A stretch of DNA of 47,271 nt from Bdellovibrionales bacterium (GTDB lineage Bacteria > Bdellovibrionota > Bdellovibrionia > Bdellovibrionales > UBA1609). Made by a program: the position numbers and the translations under genes. Location: positions 1-47,271 of the forward strand of contig JALHOQ010000005.1 in the NCBI GenBank assembly GCA_022842925.1. Reading direction: 5' to 3'. Under the pieces are notes generated by a model, which saw only the letters and a list, made by a program, of their open reading frames with translations, searched no databases and had not been told where the DNA came from. Positions 14,983 to 25,200 of the stretch are shown one piece after another. Numbering within the stretch: the stretch's first letter is position 1; each line of letters opens with the position of its first letter.

Positions 14983-15915
14983 ATGAACAGTGAACGCTGG
15001 GCTATTTTATGGGAGCGGTTTTTAATCCCCATAGACGATCCGGGTTCACGCTTATTTCATATGAACATTTTGATGGCTTTGGCCTTTCTGGCGGTCTGGC
15101 TGTGGTGGGTGCGCCGCTCTGAGGTGAGGCCGCAAGAGAGCTTTTGGGAGACAATCCGCCGTCTGGTTTTAAAGCGCCGCTATTGGTGGAACAACAGCAC
15201 TAAGGTGGACTACCAAGTTTATATATTGAATGGACTGCTGAAAGTCTTGCTGCTGATTCCGTTCTTGGATTTTAGTTTTCAGATTTCCCGCTTTACTTCG
15301 CAAACACTGGTACGAATCAATGGCGACTTCGCGGGCCTTGAGGCCACCCCTCCGATCCTTTTGGCTTTCACGGCCGTCACCTTTGTGTGGAACGACTTTC
15401 TCAGTTTTTGGCAGCATTGGCTGATGCATAAAGTGCCTTGGCTTTGGCGCATTCACTCCGTTCATCATTCAGCCCGGATCTTGACGCCGATGACTCTTTA
15501 TCGCAATCATCCTCTTGAGTCCGCCATCTCTACGGTTCGCAGTTCGCTTAGCCTGGGTATGATGACGGGTGTATTCATTTTCTTGTTTGAGTCCCGCTTC
15601 ACGGTGGTCACACTTTTCGGTGTGAATGCTTTTGGTTTTCTGTTTAATTTGCTCGGCTCGAACCTTCGGCACAGCCATATCCCGATCGAATTCGGCCGCT
15701 GGATCGAGACGATTTTTATCAGTCCACGGCAGCATCAGGTTCATCACTCCACCGACCCCGCGCATTTCAATAAAAATCTCGGAGTGTCGCTTGCGCTGTG
15801 GGACCGATTCAATGGCACGCTGATGTACTCCAAGGACGCGAGAGGGAAACATCTCCGATTTGGCTTGGCGGGACCACGCCGCCAAAGCCTGTGGCGGGCT
15901 TTACTCCTGCGGTAG
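14983..15915 (+). CDS. Sterol desaturase / fatty acid hydroxylase family membrane protein
   Basis: A 310-residue integral membrane protein with hydrophobic helices near residues 28-43, 83-101 and 175-205. It has the di-iron His boxes of this superfamily: HWLMH (145-149), HSVHH (158-162), HSHIP and HQVHH (251-255). Members hydroxylate or desaturate lipids at a non-haem di-iron site. It starts 3 bases after the receptor stop, so it belongs to the same transcript. Why a lipid hydroxylase is joined to iron uptake is unclear; it may simply need iron, or may modify an envelope lipid or siderophore tail. Confidence 0.88.
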   Translation: MNSERWAILWERFLIPIDDPGSRLFHMNILMALAFLAVWLWWVRRSEVRPQESFWETIRRLVLKRRYWWNNSTKVDYQVYILNGLLKVLLLIPFLDFSFQISRFTSQTLVRINGDFAGLEATPPILLAFTAVTFVWNDFLSFWQHWLMHKVPWLWRIHSVHHSARILTPMTLYRNHPLESAISTVRSSLSLGMMTGVFIFLFESRFTVVTLFGVNAFGFLFNLLGSNLRHSHIPIEFGRWIETIFISPRQHQVHHSTDPAHFNKNLGVSLALWDRFNGTLMYSKDARGKHLRFGLAGPRRQSLWRALLLR

Positions 15916-15925
15916 TAGTTTTCGA

Positions 15926-16885
15926 TCATTGCAAAATAAACGACGTCCCGCTTCCGCTGCTACCACCGGGTTGAATAATCACAGGCCATCGCGGTTTGGG
16001 TGGCGGCTGTTCGGCGACCGGCGGCAAGGGGTTCGAATGGGGCACCGAACTTTTAGATGGGCAGGCTTGAGGTAGATCCAAGCGCCGACCGAGAAGTGAC
16101 TCCAGCGCTCCCGGATTTCTATTTTCTATCAGCTCGCGTGCCCACCCTGGCGCCAGCGCTTGTTTCATGATTTCAGGACGGGCGCAGATGGCCTTGATAG
16201 CGACCTCGGCATTGGCCCACACCTTTTGAATAATGCTTTTGTAATCACCTTGCTGTAGGCGCGACCAAGCTTGCGGATGACTTCGTTCCGCCGCCGCTAA
16301 ATAAGTTCGAACCATGGTCGCCAGTGCGAACAAGCCTCCTGAAGAATTGCCGTTATTCGGATAGCCCGCATCGACGAGTTTGATTACGAATCGCGTGTCG
16401 GCTCCGTAGGAGTTCAGTTCATCCAACAGCTTATTAAAATTGATGGCGCTAGTCGCTCGTTTCGAATTCACCACATAAAAGCCATAGTCCATATCGCGAG
16501 TTTGCAACAAAGGGGCAATGGAACGAGGGGGAAACTGATTCAGGACCGGATCCCCAGCGTCTCCACCAGGATAGGGAATCTTCTCCCCACTCGGAAGGTA
16601 CCAAGATGTCTGACCGCCGATCGTGCTATCTTTGCTTATGCGCCGTCCGCCAACATTGAAATTATGAAGAATTTCGTGCAGCGCCGTCCCCATTGAGCTG
16701 GTGAAACTACTCCCGCAATCGACAAAGGACATAAAGTCAGACTTGTTGGATTCATACACTTTTCTGGCAAAGTCCCAATTGCGGACCGCGGCTTCTATTT
16801 TAGGCTGGCAGGAGGATTTGGCCTGGGCAAGGACAGGAGATAGGCTGACTACAAGGGCCAGCCCAGCTGTCTGAAACTTAAACAC
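15926..16885 (-). CDS. Secreted protein with HExxH zinc-peptidase motif
   Basis: A 319-residue protein with a signal peptide (MFKFQTAGLALVVSLSPVLAQA). Residues 69-80 read LHEILHNFNVGG, a zincin-type HExxH site (His70, Glu71, His74) placed on a helix as in metallopeptidases; the third metal ligand is not obvious. Several Cys residues (26, 57, and two more) suggest disulfides. The end is Pro-rich (LPPVAEQPPPKPRWP) and then Gly/Ser-rich. It may be a secreted protease, but the family is not recognised and the HExxH could be chance. It follows the serpin gene on the same strand after a long hairpin. Confidence 0.65.
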   Translation of the reverse strand: MFKFQTAGLALVVSLSPVLAQAKSSCQPKIEAAVRNWDFARKVYESNKSDFMSFVDCGSSFTSSMGTALHEILHNFNVGGRRISKDSTIGGQTSWYLPSGEKIPYPGGDAGDPVLNQFPPRSIAPLLQTRDMDYGFYVVNSKRATSAINFNKLLDELNSYGADTRFVIKLVDAGYPNNGNSSGGLFALATMVRTYLAAAERSHPQAWSRLQQGDYKSIIQKVWANAEVAIKAICARPEIMKQALAPGWARELIENRNPGALESLLGRRLDLPQACPSKSSVPHSNPLPPVAEQPPPKPRWPVIIQPGGSSGSGTSFILQ

Positions 16886-16900
16886 CGCTCTCTCCTCTCA

Positions 16901-16945
16901 GGCCCCCCTGTGAGTTTCAATCACAGAAATTGCAAGCGGGGGGCC
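16901..16945 (-). other. Long hairpin between serpin and HExxH gene
   Basis: GGCCCCCC (16901-16908) pairs with GGGGGGCC (16938-16945), and an inner CTGTGA (16908-16913) pairs with TCACAG (16921-16926). On the minus strand it lies after the serpin stop and just before the ribosome site of the HExxH gene. There is no T-run after it. It could protect the upstream mRNA end or attenuate read-through. Confidence 0.5.
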
Positions 16946-16960
16946 ATCAGGAGATAGTTT

Positions 16961-18331
16961 TTACTTCTGCAGCGGATCCACCACGGATCCAACAAAGAGC
17001 AAAGCGCCCTTCGACTTAGAACCAATGGCGAAAGCAAACGGCTTGTCGATCACAACCGGAACTGGACGCGCGGGAACTGAGGTGCGCTCAACTCCACCGA
17101 TCAACGTGACGGCAGCGGCCTTCACGCCTTTTTCATCAAGTTCAATTTTGGTATCCTGCTTGATAATGCACACCATGGTGGTCGGGGTGCCGAGAGTGAG
17201 GAAATCTTTGGCGCGCTTCATACCGTCCTCAAACAGAAAATTCAGATCGACAGCCTTGGTCAGCGGCTGATCTTTTTGCATCAACATAGAATAGGCGAAG
17301 TTGAACTTGGGCATCTGTAGAGCGACGCGGGTGCTCTGCGATTTGCTGGCTTCGGCCTTAAGCTGATTCAATAGTCCGTTCCACAGTTTCTCGCTAAACA
17401 GTTCGCCGTTTAAAGATTGAGCCACAAACTCGCGGGTGTCGTGGGGCATAAGCACGAAGAAGGCCAAGTCGTCGTCACGGTTCTCAGTGTAAAAGGGAAT
17501 TTCAACCGCAACATAATCGTTGTTGGCGACGGTGTTCATATACTCCGTGCCACTAATCATCGGCACTGAGATCTGACGGCCATCAACCATATTGAATTTC
17601 GGCGCATTAGCTCCGGTCACGTTATAGAACGACATGTCCCAGCTGGCCTCAAGGTAGGTCGCGTTCATTAAGATCCAGACGAGATCCTTCATGATATCGG
17701 GATTGACGACGGTCGGGATTAGACAGTTTGTCTTCTGGGCGGCCCAGCCGTTGATGGTATCGACGGCTTCTGGGCTGCGGAAATTGAGGTCGGTGCGCAC
17801 CTCAGCCGAGTAGTTCTCTTTTAAATTGGCGGCGAAAGCGGGCGCGAACGCGAAAGGCTTTTTGGTCGAAGGAACGACCGAGGTTCCCCAGGCCGAATTA
17901 AAAATGCCGACTACGGGCGGTTGCGGTCGGTAAGAAGGTTGTTCATCTTTCTTTTCAGGCGCTTTGTTTGAGCAATCAACCGCAATGTCGCCCCCTTTGC
18001 GTTGAATCCGCAGGGACTCGAGAAGGGATTTATTAGCGGAGTCGAGGCCAGCGGCACCAGCGTTCTCCAGATTCATTGAGCGCAGCAAATCGGTTTTGGT
18101 TTCACCTGAAAGTCCCGACTGCAGCATCGACAGCGCGGCGTAAGCTGAAATCGGCGACACCATGGTGTTCTTTAGCTTACCGCCATTCTTTTTGGCGTCG
18201 ACTTGAACGGTCTTCTGCATCCACTGCAGGCCGATCTTGTTATTGGCTTGGATTTGGTCTTGCGAGGCAAAAGCGGGACTCACCAGCGCGATTGAGAGCA
18301 GGCCGGCGAAGCCGGTGCGGAAATTCAACAT
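16961..18331 (-). CDS. Serpin (serine/cysteine protease inhibitor), secreted
   Basis: A 456-residue serpin. After a signal peptide (LLSIALVSPAFA) comes NTMVSPISAYAALSMLQSGLSGET (about 55-78), the classic helix-B region, then the breach/shutter elements, the hinge DEKGVKAAAVT (about 399-409), and the end KPFAFAIGSKSKGALLFVGSVVDP. Aligned by hand to alpha-1-antitrypsin, the scissile bond falls near Glu-Arg-Thr, which suggests Arg416 as P1 and a trypsin-like target; the loop is about four residues longer on the C-terminal side. A Pro-rich insertion (KKDEQPSYRPQPP) lies near residue 135. Serpins act by trapping one protease molecule each. Bacterial serpins are uncommon. Confidence 0.9.
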   Translation of the reverse strand: MLNFRTGFAGLLSIALVSPAFASQDQIQANNKIGLQWMQKTVQVDAKKNGGKLKNTMVSPISAYAALSMLQSGLSGETKTDLLRSMNLENAGAAGLDSANKSLLESLRIQRKGGDIAVDCSNKAPEKKDEQPSYRPQPPVVGIFNSAWGTSVVPSTKKPFAFAPAFAANLKENYSAEVRTDLNFRSPEAVDTINGWAAQKTNCLIPTVVNPDIMKDLVWILMNATYLEASWDMSFYNVTGANAPKFNMVDGRQISVPMISGTEYMNTVANNDYVAVEIPFYTENRDDDLAFFVLMPHDTREFVAQSLNGELFSEKLWNGLLNQLKAEASKSQSTRVALQMPKFNFAYSMLMQKDQPLTKAVDLNFLFEDGMKRAKDFLTLGTPTTMVCIIKQDTKIELDEKGVKAAAVTLIGGVERTSVPARPVPVVIDKPFAFAIGSKSKGALLFVGSVVDPLQK

Positions 18332-18403
18332 TTGGGTCTCCTTAAAAAGTTAGAACTGACGGGCGTTTCAATAACCGCGCCAGGGTCGACCTGTCGAGCC
18401 CAA

Positions 18404-19462
18404 TCAAAACAGAGTGAGTTGATTACTCGGTCGTACAAACTGTTCGAGCGATAGTTCTGGAAATTTTTTATCAAGGCCATACTTAGCTGAATAGATTCTG
18501 AACATTTGCCGAATTTGGTCGGCTTTCGCGCCTTCGCCTTTCATCCTGGTGCCAAACTGGGAGTCATTGAGTTTGCCGCCGCGGATATCGCGTATATTGC
18601 TTAACACTTTCTCTTTACGCAAAGGGCGATGCTTCTCTAACCAATCGCTAAATATAGGAAGTACGGCGAGCGGCAATCGCACCGGAATGAACGCCGCCGA
18701 ACGGGCGCCGTTCTCACTTGCGGCCTTTAGAATCGCCGGCATTTCATGATCGTTTAAACCGGGAATCATCGGGGCCACGTTTACATTCACGGGAACACCC
18801 GCATCACTTAGAATTCTTACCGCATTTAAGCGGGCCTGCGGGCGGGAGGTGCGCGGCTCGAGCGCCGCGGCGAGATCATTATCAAGTGAAGTGATCGACA
18901 GCGTGCAGCTCACCAGATTTTTTTTCGCCAACTCCCTCAAAACCTCCACATCGCGCGTGATCAGCGCATTTTTGGTGATGACACCGACCGGATTGCCGAA
19001 TTCCAACATCACTTGCAAAATCTTGCGCGTTAGTCCAATTTTTCTTTCCACCGGTTGATAGCAGTCCGTATTGCCACTGAGCACGATCAATTCGGGCCGC
19101 CACGACTTCGACATAAACTTTTCGCGCAAGAGGTCTGGCGCATTTTCCTTCACCATGATTTTGGTTTCAAAATCGAGACCCGCCGAAAATCCCAGGTACT
19201 CATGTGTCGGTCGCGCGTAACAGTAGGCGCAGCCATGTTCACAGCCGCGATAGGGATTAATCGAATAACGAAATCCGAGGTCGGGACTGTTGTTTTCGGC
19301 CAGAATGGATTTTGAGGAATCACGAAAGAGCTGCGTTCGTGGAGCCACTTCTTCGACTTCATCGCCCGCCATCACGGGCGGAACTTCATGCTCGAGGTTG
19401 ACGTGCAACTTGTCAAAGCGATTGGCCGGATTGCTATCGGTACCGCGACCCTTGATGCTCAT
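18404..19462 (-). CDS. Radical SAM protein, PA0069/SplB-like family
   Basis: A 352-residue enzyme with the radical SAM cluster motif CEHGCAYC (Cys74, Cys78, Cys81), using CxxxCxxC, in the family context SINPYRGCEHGCAYCYARP. TDCYQPVE and the ITKNALITRDVEVL segment are also typical of the PA0069/Rv2578c group, whose members resemble spore photoproduct lyase. It should bind a 4Fe-4S cluster and split S-adenosylmethionine. The substrate of this group is not established, and DNA or nucleotide repair is only suggested by the similarity. Cytoplasmic, with no membrane segment. Start ATG 19462. Confidence 0.9.
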   Translation of the reverse strand: MSIKGRGTDSNPANRFDKLHVNLEHEVPPVMAGDEVEEVAPRTQLFRDSSKSILAENNSPDLGFRYSINPYRGCEHGCAYCYARPTHEYLGFSAGLDFETKIMVKENAPDLLREKFMSKSWRPELIVLSGNTDCYQPVERKIGLTRKILQVMLEFGNPVGVITKNALITRDVEVLRELAKKNLVSCTLSITSLDNDLAAALEPRTSRPQARLNAVRILSDAGVPVNVNVAPMIPGLNDHEMPAILKAASENGARSAAFIPVRLPLAVLPIFSDWLEKHRPLRKEKVLSNIRDIRGGKLNDSQFGTRMKGEGAKADQIRQMFRIYSAKYGLDKKFPELSLEQFVRPSNQLTLF

Positions 19463-19504
19463 TCCCGGGGTTTATAGCACAACCGGGCGCCGTGATTCGC
19501 ATTG

Positions 19505-20806
19505 TTATTGAGTCGTGGCCGGAACCGCTTTGGTGGGATCGGCTTTCGGTTGGGCGGGCGATCCGGATTCGATTCCGGCCTGTTGCTCGGCCACCACCTC
19601 TTGGGCGACGCAGTTATAGGTGCGGAAGATCGCCCACTTCACGATGTCGGCTGCATTGTCGATGATGTCCTTTTGGTCGGGAGTCAGATTCATGCTTAGG
19701 TTTAAATTCAAGGTGGGGCTGCGCAGGATGCCCGCCGGCCCCGTGGCATTTTGGGCCGCAGGATTGGGAATGCGAAAGCTGACGGGGCGGTTCGTTGTGG
19801 GGTCAAACGCAATATGAGAGATCAACCGTTTAACTCCGGCCTCTGTGTTCACATTGTCAGGCATTAGCTCTTCTGGAGTGCTGGTGATGACCATGTCCTT
19901 AGGATCCCCTTTAGGGCTCAGCTTGACCCAAACAAACACCCAATCCGTTGTTGGCTTTTTTACTCCACCTTCGGCCTTAACAATTCGCACCTGTGTCTTC
20001 AAAAAGCGATCCTTACCGTCATTGTTGGACGGGCACTGCCGATCCCATTTGGGCCCTTCGAATTTCGACAGAACGTTGCTGTTGTCCGATCCGCTCATAT
20101 TCTTCACGGCATCGAACGCGGGCATTCCGGCCTGCTGCGACTCCATGCGCGCTTTGCGCAGATTAATGCAGTCATCGCCGTCGAGTGCCGTCCCTTGGGT
20201 CAGATAGCAGCGACCGTTCTTCAAGGCCTCGCCGCTTAGATGCGCAACCAGAGCGCCTGAGAATGCGGCTCCCACCCAGTACAGAATCGGCAAGATCTGC
20301 ACCGCCGCATCTGCCTCTGGAAAAAGCTGCAGCCAAAGCGCGTTTTTATTTTTCGTGGTGATTTTTTCCAACAGGGCTTCAACCTGTGGCTTAAGTGGTT
20401 GGGTCTCATTGTAGGCGAAGGTGACTCCGTTGATCACCAAGGTCGGCTTTCGTATATCCGGCCATGTGGCTTTTAGCGTTTGACCATCGGCCTGAAAGAT
20501 CAGCGTGTCCATGCTGCGGCGGACGCGCTCTAATTTTTTGATCTGCTTAAAGGCGTTCACGGCCTCTTTGCGGTCGTCGGGTCGGAGATTCGGGACAAGC
20601 CAAGTCTCATACTCCTCGGGCGTGCGAGTCACCATAAACTGATTGGCGATGTAGTCGAATGTAGCCACCCGCAGGCGATCCAGCTTTTCTCGGACTTGCT
20701 TCTCGCTGAGAGGCTTGGCCTTGGGGCTGGCCGCGAATGCGGCGAAGGGAGAGAGAGCGAGTTGGAGCGTGAGGCCGAAGCGCAGGATACGGTCGATGGT
20801 TTTCAT
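19505..20806 (-). CDS. Secreted protein, unknown function
   Basis: A 433-residue protein. The start is set at ATG 20806, giving a signal peptide (ILRFGLTLQLALSPFAAFAA); the track start at 20899 adds 31 unlikely residues. A helical N-terminal part (about 25-100) is followed by a segment with one hydrophobic stretch (about 185-205, PILYWVGAAFSGALVAHL), which may be a second membrane segment, then a Cys-containing region (NGRCYLTQGTALDGDDC) and a Pro/Ala-rich end. The family is not recognised. It lies 42 bases before the radical SAM gene on the same strand and may share its transcript. Confidence 0.6.
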   Translation of the reverse strand: MKTIDRILRFGLTLQLALSPFAAFAASPKAKPLSEKQVREKLDRLRVATFDYIANQFMVTRTPEEYETWLVPNLRPDDRKEAVNAFKQIKKLERVRRSMDTLIFQADGQTLKATWPDIRKPTLVINGVTFAYNETQPLKPQVEALLEKITTKNKNALWLQLFPEADAAVQILPILYWVGAAFSGALVAHLSGEALKNGRCYLTQGTALDGDDCINLRKARMESQQAGMPAFDAVKNMSGSDNSNVLSKFEGPKWDRQCPSNNDGKDRFLKTQVRIVKAEGGVKKPTTDWVFVWVKLSPKGDPKDMVITSTPEELMPDNVNTEAGVKRLISHIAFDPTTNRPVSFRIPNPAAQNATGPAGILRSPTLNLNLSMNLTPDQKDIIDNAADIVKWAIFRTYNCVAQEVVAEQQAGIESGSPAQPKADPTKAVPATTQ

Positions 20807-21008
20807 AGGTAAATTATCGGTATTTCTGCGGTCTTTTTTATTGGGCCGAAAGTCCAGGAGCTTGTAACTATGACAATCGCGTTTAAGATTTGCACGCACT
20901 CAATCGCAGGCGACAGTGCGGGAGCGAATTAAGAGGGGGCTAGCGACTAAGAAGTGCGGCACAAGGTTCGCAAATTGATCGCGAAACTCAAAATTAGGAA
21001 CGAGACGC

Positions 21009-21329
21009 ATGAAGTGGTGGGTAACCTGGTTGGCGATGTGGGGTGGATTGCAGGTGCAGGCCTCGGAGCCGGCCTGTGTACTTGAGTACCGTAAGGCCTA
21101 TATCGAGCTCGCCCGGACAAATGATCCCCGCTACCAGGATGCAGCCGATGTCTATTCCGTCTATTTCGATTTCACCCATGGTCTCACCCCCGTTCAGAGC
21201 GAAGACCAGCGCCAGGTCTTGGAAGTGATCAAGAGCGGTATGGAGAGCGGATCGCTGTGCACCTTCCTCGGATATACTAAGAGCAAAGAGCAGATTTTGA
21301 ATCAATTGCTGGCGGGCCGTCAGAAATGA
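21009..21329 (+). CDS. Small secreted protein, unknown function
   Basis: A 106-residue protein with a signal peptide (MKWWVTWLAMWGGLQVQA). The mature part is helical and acidic, with two Cys residues (PACVLEY and SLCTFLG) likely to form a disulfide. Its stop overlaps the ATG of the next gene by 4 bases (ATGA), so the two are co-translated. No family recognised. Confidence 0.6.
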   Translation: MKWWVTWLAMWGGLQVQASEPACVLEYRKAYIELARTNDPRYQDAADVYSVYFDFTHGLTPVQSEDQRQVLEVIKSGMESGSLCTFLGYTKSKEQILNQLLAGRQK

Positions 21330-22099
21330 GAGTGGCCGTGGTCGTTCTCTTTTTCTCGATCTCTCTTCCCGCCGTGGCCCACAATTGGGGGGGCTTTGAC
21401 AGCGGGTACACTCGAGAAGAAGTGGATGCATTGTCACTTCAGATTCAGCAGCGCCTCGAGCGAGAGGACACGGACGCCGCCGTCGCCCTGGTCAAACGCT
21501 TCATTCAAGAACATTCCGAGGACATCCTGCTGCGCCAAAGCAATGGACATAGTAAATATCGCCTAATCCGCAGCCTCGTCAGTTCCCCTGCTTGGGCCGC
21601 AACGGACGGGACGACGCAAGCTTCGATTCTCAGCATCGCTTTGAAGTATGGACCATTGACTCCCCGGTATGAAAGAGAGCTGCTCTATTTAATGGCGCGA
21701 ACGGGAACCCTTGAAGGTATGGCCGCGGTGTTGGCGCGGGCTCTTATACCGAAGTCGGCCGATAAGGGTTACCTTTCGAATTTGACTTACGAGTCCCTAA
21801 TCAGCCATTGGGTTCGTGCTTGGCACCGGCTCGCGAACGGTTTTCTGACCGCCGATCATCCGGTCGAAGCGCATGAGCTTGTCGCGGCGGTGGCCGTCTG
21901 GCTCAGTCGCTTTACGCATCCAGATGAAGTTGTAATGGAGGTCACCGCGCGCACCTCAAAACAGGCTCTGCAAGTCTTGCCCCTATTAATAAGTTTGCGT
22001 CGTGATTGGCCAGGAACGTTGAGTGAAGTGCAGGCCAATCGCCTTCGCTATTGGCAAAATGCCCGAGGTTGCGAATCGCCATTAATCGCTCCCGATTAG
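21326..22099 (+). CDS. Secreted helical protein, unknown function
   Basis: A 257-residue protein with a signal peptide (MRVAVVVLFFSISLPAVA). The rest is almost all alpha-helical in appearance (REEVDALSLQIQQRLERE, YERELLYLMARTGTLEGMAAVLARAL), suggestive of a TPR- or HEAT-like solenoid without a clean consensus. It is translationally coupled to the small protein before it and followed by a likely terminator. Function unknown. Confidence 0.6.
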   Translation: MRVAVVVLFFSISLPAVAHNWGGFDSGYTREEVDALSLQIQQRLEREDTDAAVALVKRFIQEHSEDILLRQSNGHSKYRLIRSLVSSPAWAATDGTTQASILSIALKYGPLTPRYERELLYLMARTGTLEGMAAVLARALIPKSADKGYLSNLTYESLISHWVRAWHRLANGFLTADHPVEAHELVAAVAVWLSRFTHPDEVVMEVTARTSKQALQVLPLLISLRRDWPGTLSEVQANRLRYWQNARGCESPLIAPD

Positions 22100-22180
22100 C
22101 AAATCCGAGCCGCCCATGAGTTCAACACGCCCCTCCCTGTGAAGAACTTTTGCTCACTCGCTTCGGGTTATATTTGAGCC

Positions 22181-22212
22181 TGCGAAATATAAAAATTCTT
22201 CGCAACTTTTTC
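22181..22212 (+). terminator. Probable terminator after the 21009-22099 pair
   Basis: TGCGAA (22181-22186) pairs with TTCGCA (22199-22204) around an A/T-rich loop, followed by ACTTTTTC. It separates the two small secreted genes from the Ig-repeat lipoprotein gene. Confidence 0.45.
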
Positions 22213-22253
22213 TCCCAGCCTTCCGTCTAGTCATAAGCTAGCAGGGGGCATCA

Positions 22254-25200
22254 ATGAGGGCAGTCCGTATCAATTTGATACGAGGGGTGTTAGGGCTAAT
22301 CACGCTTTGTTTTCCTCTTTTATTTAACAGTTGCAGCGGCGGTTTTAAATCTTACAAGTCCGATCAGTCGAGCGCTCTCCTAAGCCAGCCTGTTTCGTTT
22401 GATCGGAACGCGATTCCGCAATTCGCCAAAACGTCCGTCACGGTCATGGGCAAGTGCCTCCGCGGCCGCCCGATCAAGCTTTTCGTTGATGGGGTCTCAG
22501 CGGGACCAGACAGCACCTGCGATGGCGGACTCTTCAGCGCTGAAGTCGCGTTACTCGGCGATGACGGTCTTAAGCAGATCATAGTTTCGCAGTTCGACAT
22601 TTCAGGCCGCGAAATCCAAGACAGTGTCTCGGTAAATAAAGACACTCAGGCTCCCGCGGTCGCCCTTGTGACCGTGACCCGGCTCGCCACGCCCGCGGGC
22701 GCATACTCCCTGACCGGGACGTGTGAAGCGGGCGTCGATCTCTCAATCTCGGGCGACATCGCCTCCTTGCTGACGGGCGCCGCATGTGTCAACGGCGTTT
22801 TTCAAGTTACGGCCAATTTATCTCCTGGAGATGGTGTTAAAAACCTTGTTGTGCAACAGACCGATAAGGCCGGCAATGTCGGGCAGGGTACAATGGCGCA
22901 CACCGTGGATACGATGCCACCAGTTCTGACCGTGGCGGCACCGCAAATGAACGCCGTTTTTAAAGACTCCGTTACCATCAGCGGGACGTGCGAGACGGGT
23001 CTTCGGGTGGTGGCGGCGGGCGCCGGGCTTAGCGCGCCGGTTGAAGTTCTTTGTTCGGCGGGAAATTACAGTTTGTCGGCGGCTTTATCCGCGGGCGACG
23101 GACCAAAGGAAATTCTACTTTCACATACGGACGCTCAAGCCAACAAGGCCGAACAGCGTTTGACTGTCGTTCGCGATACGACATCGCCGCGTCTGACAAT
23201 CGTGGCACCGGCCATGGGGGCCGTGGTGCGCGCCAACGTCACGCTCAATGGAACCTGCGAAAACGGTTTGAATGTGCAAATATCCAGCGCCGCGCTTTCA
23301 CAAGCTCAGACGATCGCCTGTAACAATTCGGCTTTCTCGGCGGCTTTGAATCTCAGTGGTGCCGATGGTTCGGTTACGATCACGGCCGCCCAAACCGATG
23401 CCGCCGGCAACTCCGGCTCGGCCGCGGTCACGGTCGTGAAAGATACGGTCGCACCCCTTCTTGTTTTGTCTACGCCGGCGCCCAACAGTTTCGCCATGAA
23501 CACCGTGGTCGCGGCCGGAACTTGTGAGTCGGGCTTGCCCGTGATGGTCAGCGGCGCGGGCGTTGCCCAACCCGGCCAGATCGCCTGCACGGCAGGAGCC
23601 TTCTCGGCTACGCTGACTCTTTCAGCGGGCGATGGCGCTAAACCGATCGTGTTCATGCAGACCGACGCGGCGGGGAACTCATCCCAGGTGAGCGTGACCA
23701 TTACTAAGGACACGGTTGCACCAGTCTTAACGGTCACGGCTCCGGCCAACAATGCCACCTTTACAACCGAGTCGATTGCCGTAAATGGTGCCTGCGAAAC
23801 TGGAGTCCCGGTCTCGATTGGCGGCACTGGAGCGGCTTCGGCATTGCAATTGGGCTGCGTGAACTCGGCCTTCTCCGGCACTCTGGTTCTCTCGGCCGGT
23901 AACGGCACCAAGGCCCTCGAGTTTCGGCAAACGGATGCGGCCGGCAATTCGGTTCTAGTTCAACGCTCAGTGAGCTTGTCGGTACCTGCGACTGTGCTCG
24001 CCATCACGGCGCCCGCCGCCAATTCGTTTAACAGGGGAACGCTGAGCCTACAGGGTGTTTGCGAATCAAACCGCACGGTTTCCATCAGTGGCGATGTCAG
24101 CGCCAACTCATCGGTCACTTGCGTGAACGCGGCCTTTACGGCGCCGGTGACTCTCTCAGCCGGCGATGGATTGAAAACGGTTCGAATCTCCCAAATCCAA
24201 TCGACGGGAATGACCGCGATGGATTCCCGCAGTTTCACCAAAGACACGGTCGCACCAGCGGTTTTGATCTCGCAGCCGGCCGCGAACTCGGCCTTTCAAG
24301 CCTCCCTCAGCCTAAGCGGAACCTGCGAAAGCGGATTGAGCGTGACGATTGACGGCTCAGGAGTTTTGACCGCCCAGACCGCCACTTGCGCTAGCGGAGC
24401 TTTTACCGCCACGGTCACGCTCTCGGCTGGCGATGGCAGCAAAATCGTGAATGTCGCGCAAACGGACGCGGCCGGTAACCGGGGCTCGGCGACTCGAACT
24501 TTCCTGCGCGACAACGCAGGTCCCAATCTCACCATCACCGCGCCCGCGGCCGGAACGACGGCCTCTCAGGGGCTGACCCTTCAAGGCGCCTGCGAGGGCG
24601 GCAACCCGGTTCAAATCAGCGGCTCCGGCGTGGCCGCGGCTGTGAGCGTGTCCTGCGTGAGCTCGGCCTACTCGGCGGCAATCACTTTCTCAACTGGTGA
24701 AGGAGCGAAGGCTGTGTCTGTGGCGCAAGCGGATTCCGCGGGCAATAGCACCACCGTCAATCGTCAGTTTAACAAAGACTCCGTGGCTCCGACGATTGCC
24801 TTTACGGCGCCGGCCGCTGGAACCGCTGCAGCCGCAGGTGTTACGTTGAATGGCAGCTGTGAGTCGGGTCTCACTGTGCAGATCTCCGGTGGGGTTTCGG
24901 CGAACACGTCGGTCAGCTGCGCGAATTCCGCCTTCACGGCCAATATTACTTTCTCGTCGGGTGAGGGCGCCAAAACCATAACCGTGGCGCAAACGGACGC
25001 CGCCGGTAACACCGGAAGCGCCAGTCGTGGATTCGTGCGCGACTCGGTTGCTCCAGTGGTGACCATCGCGCAACCGGCTTCTGGCGCGTTCGTGCGCTCG
25101 CCGGCCACGGTTTCAGGACTTTGTGAAGCCGGGATTCCGGTCGTGTTGTATGGATCGGGCGTGGCGACACAAGTGACCGTGAGCTGTTCCGCCGGAATGT

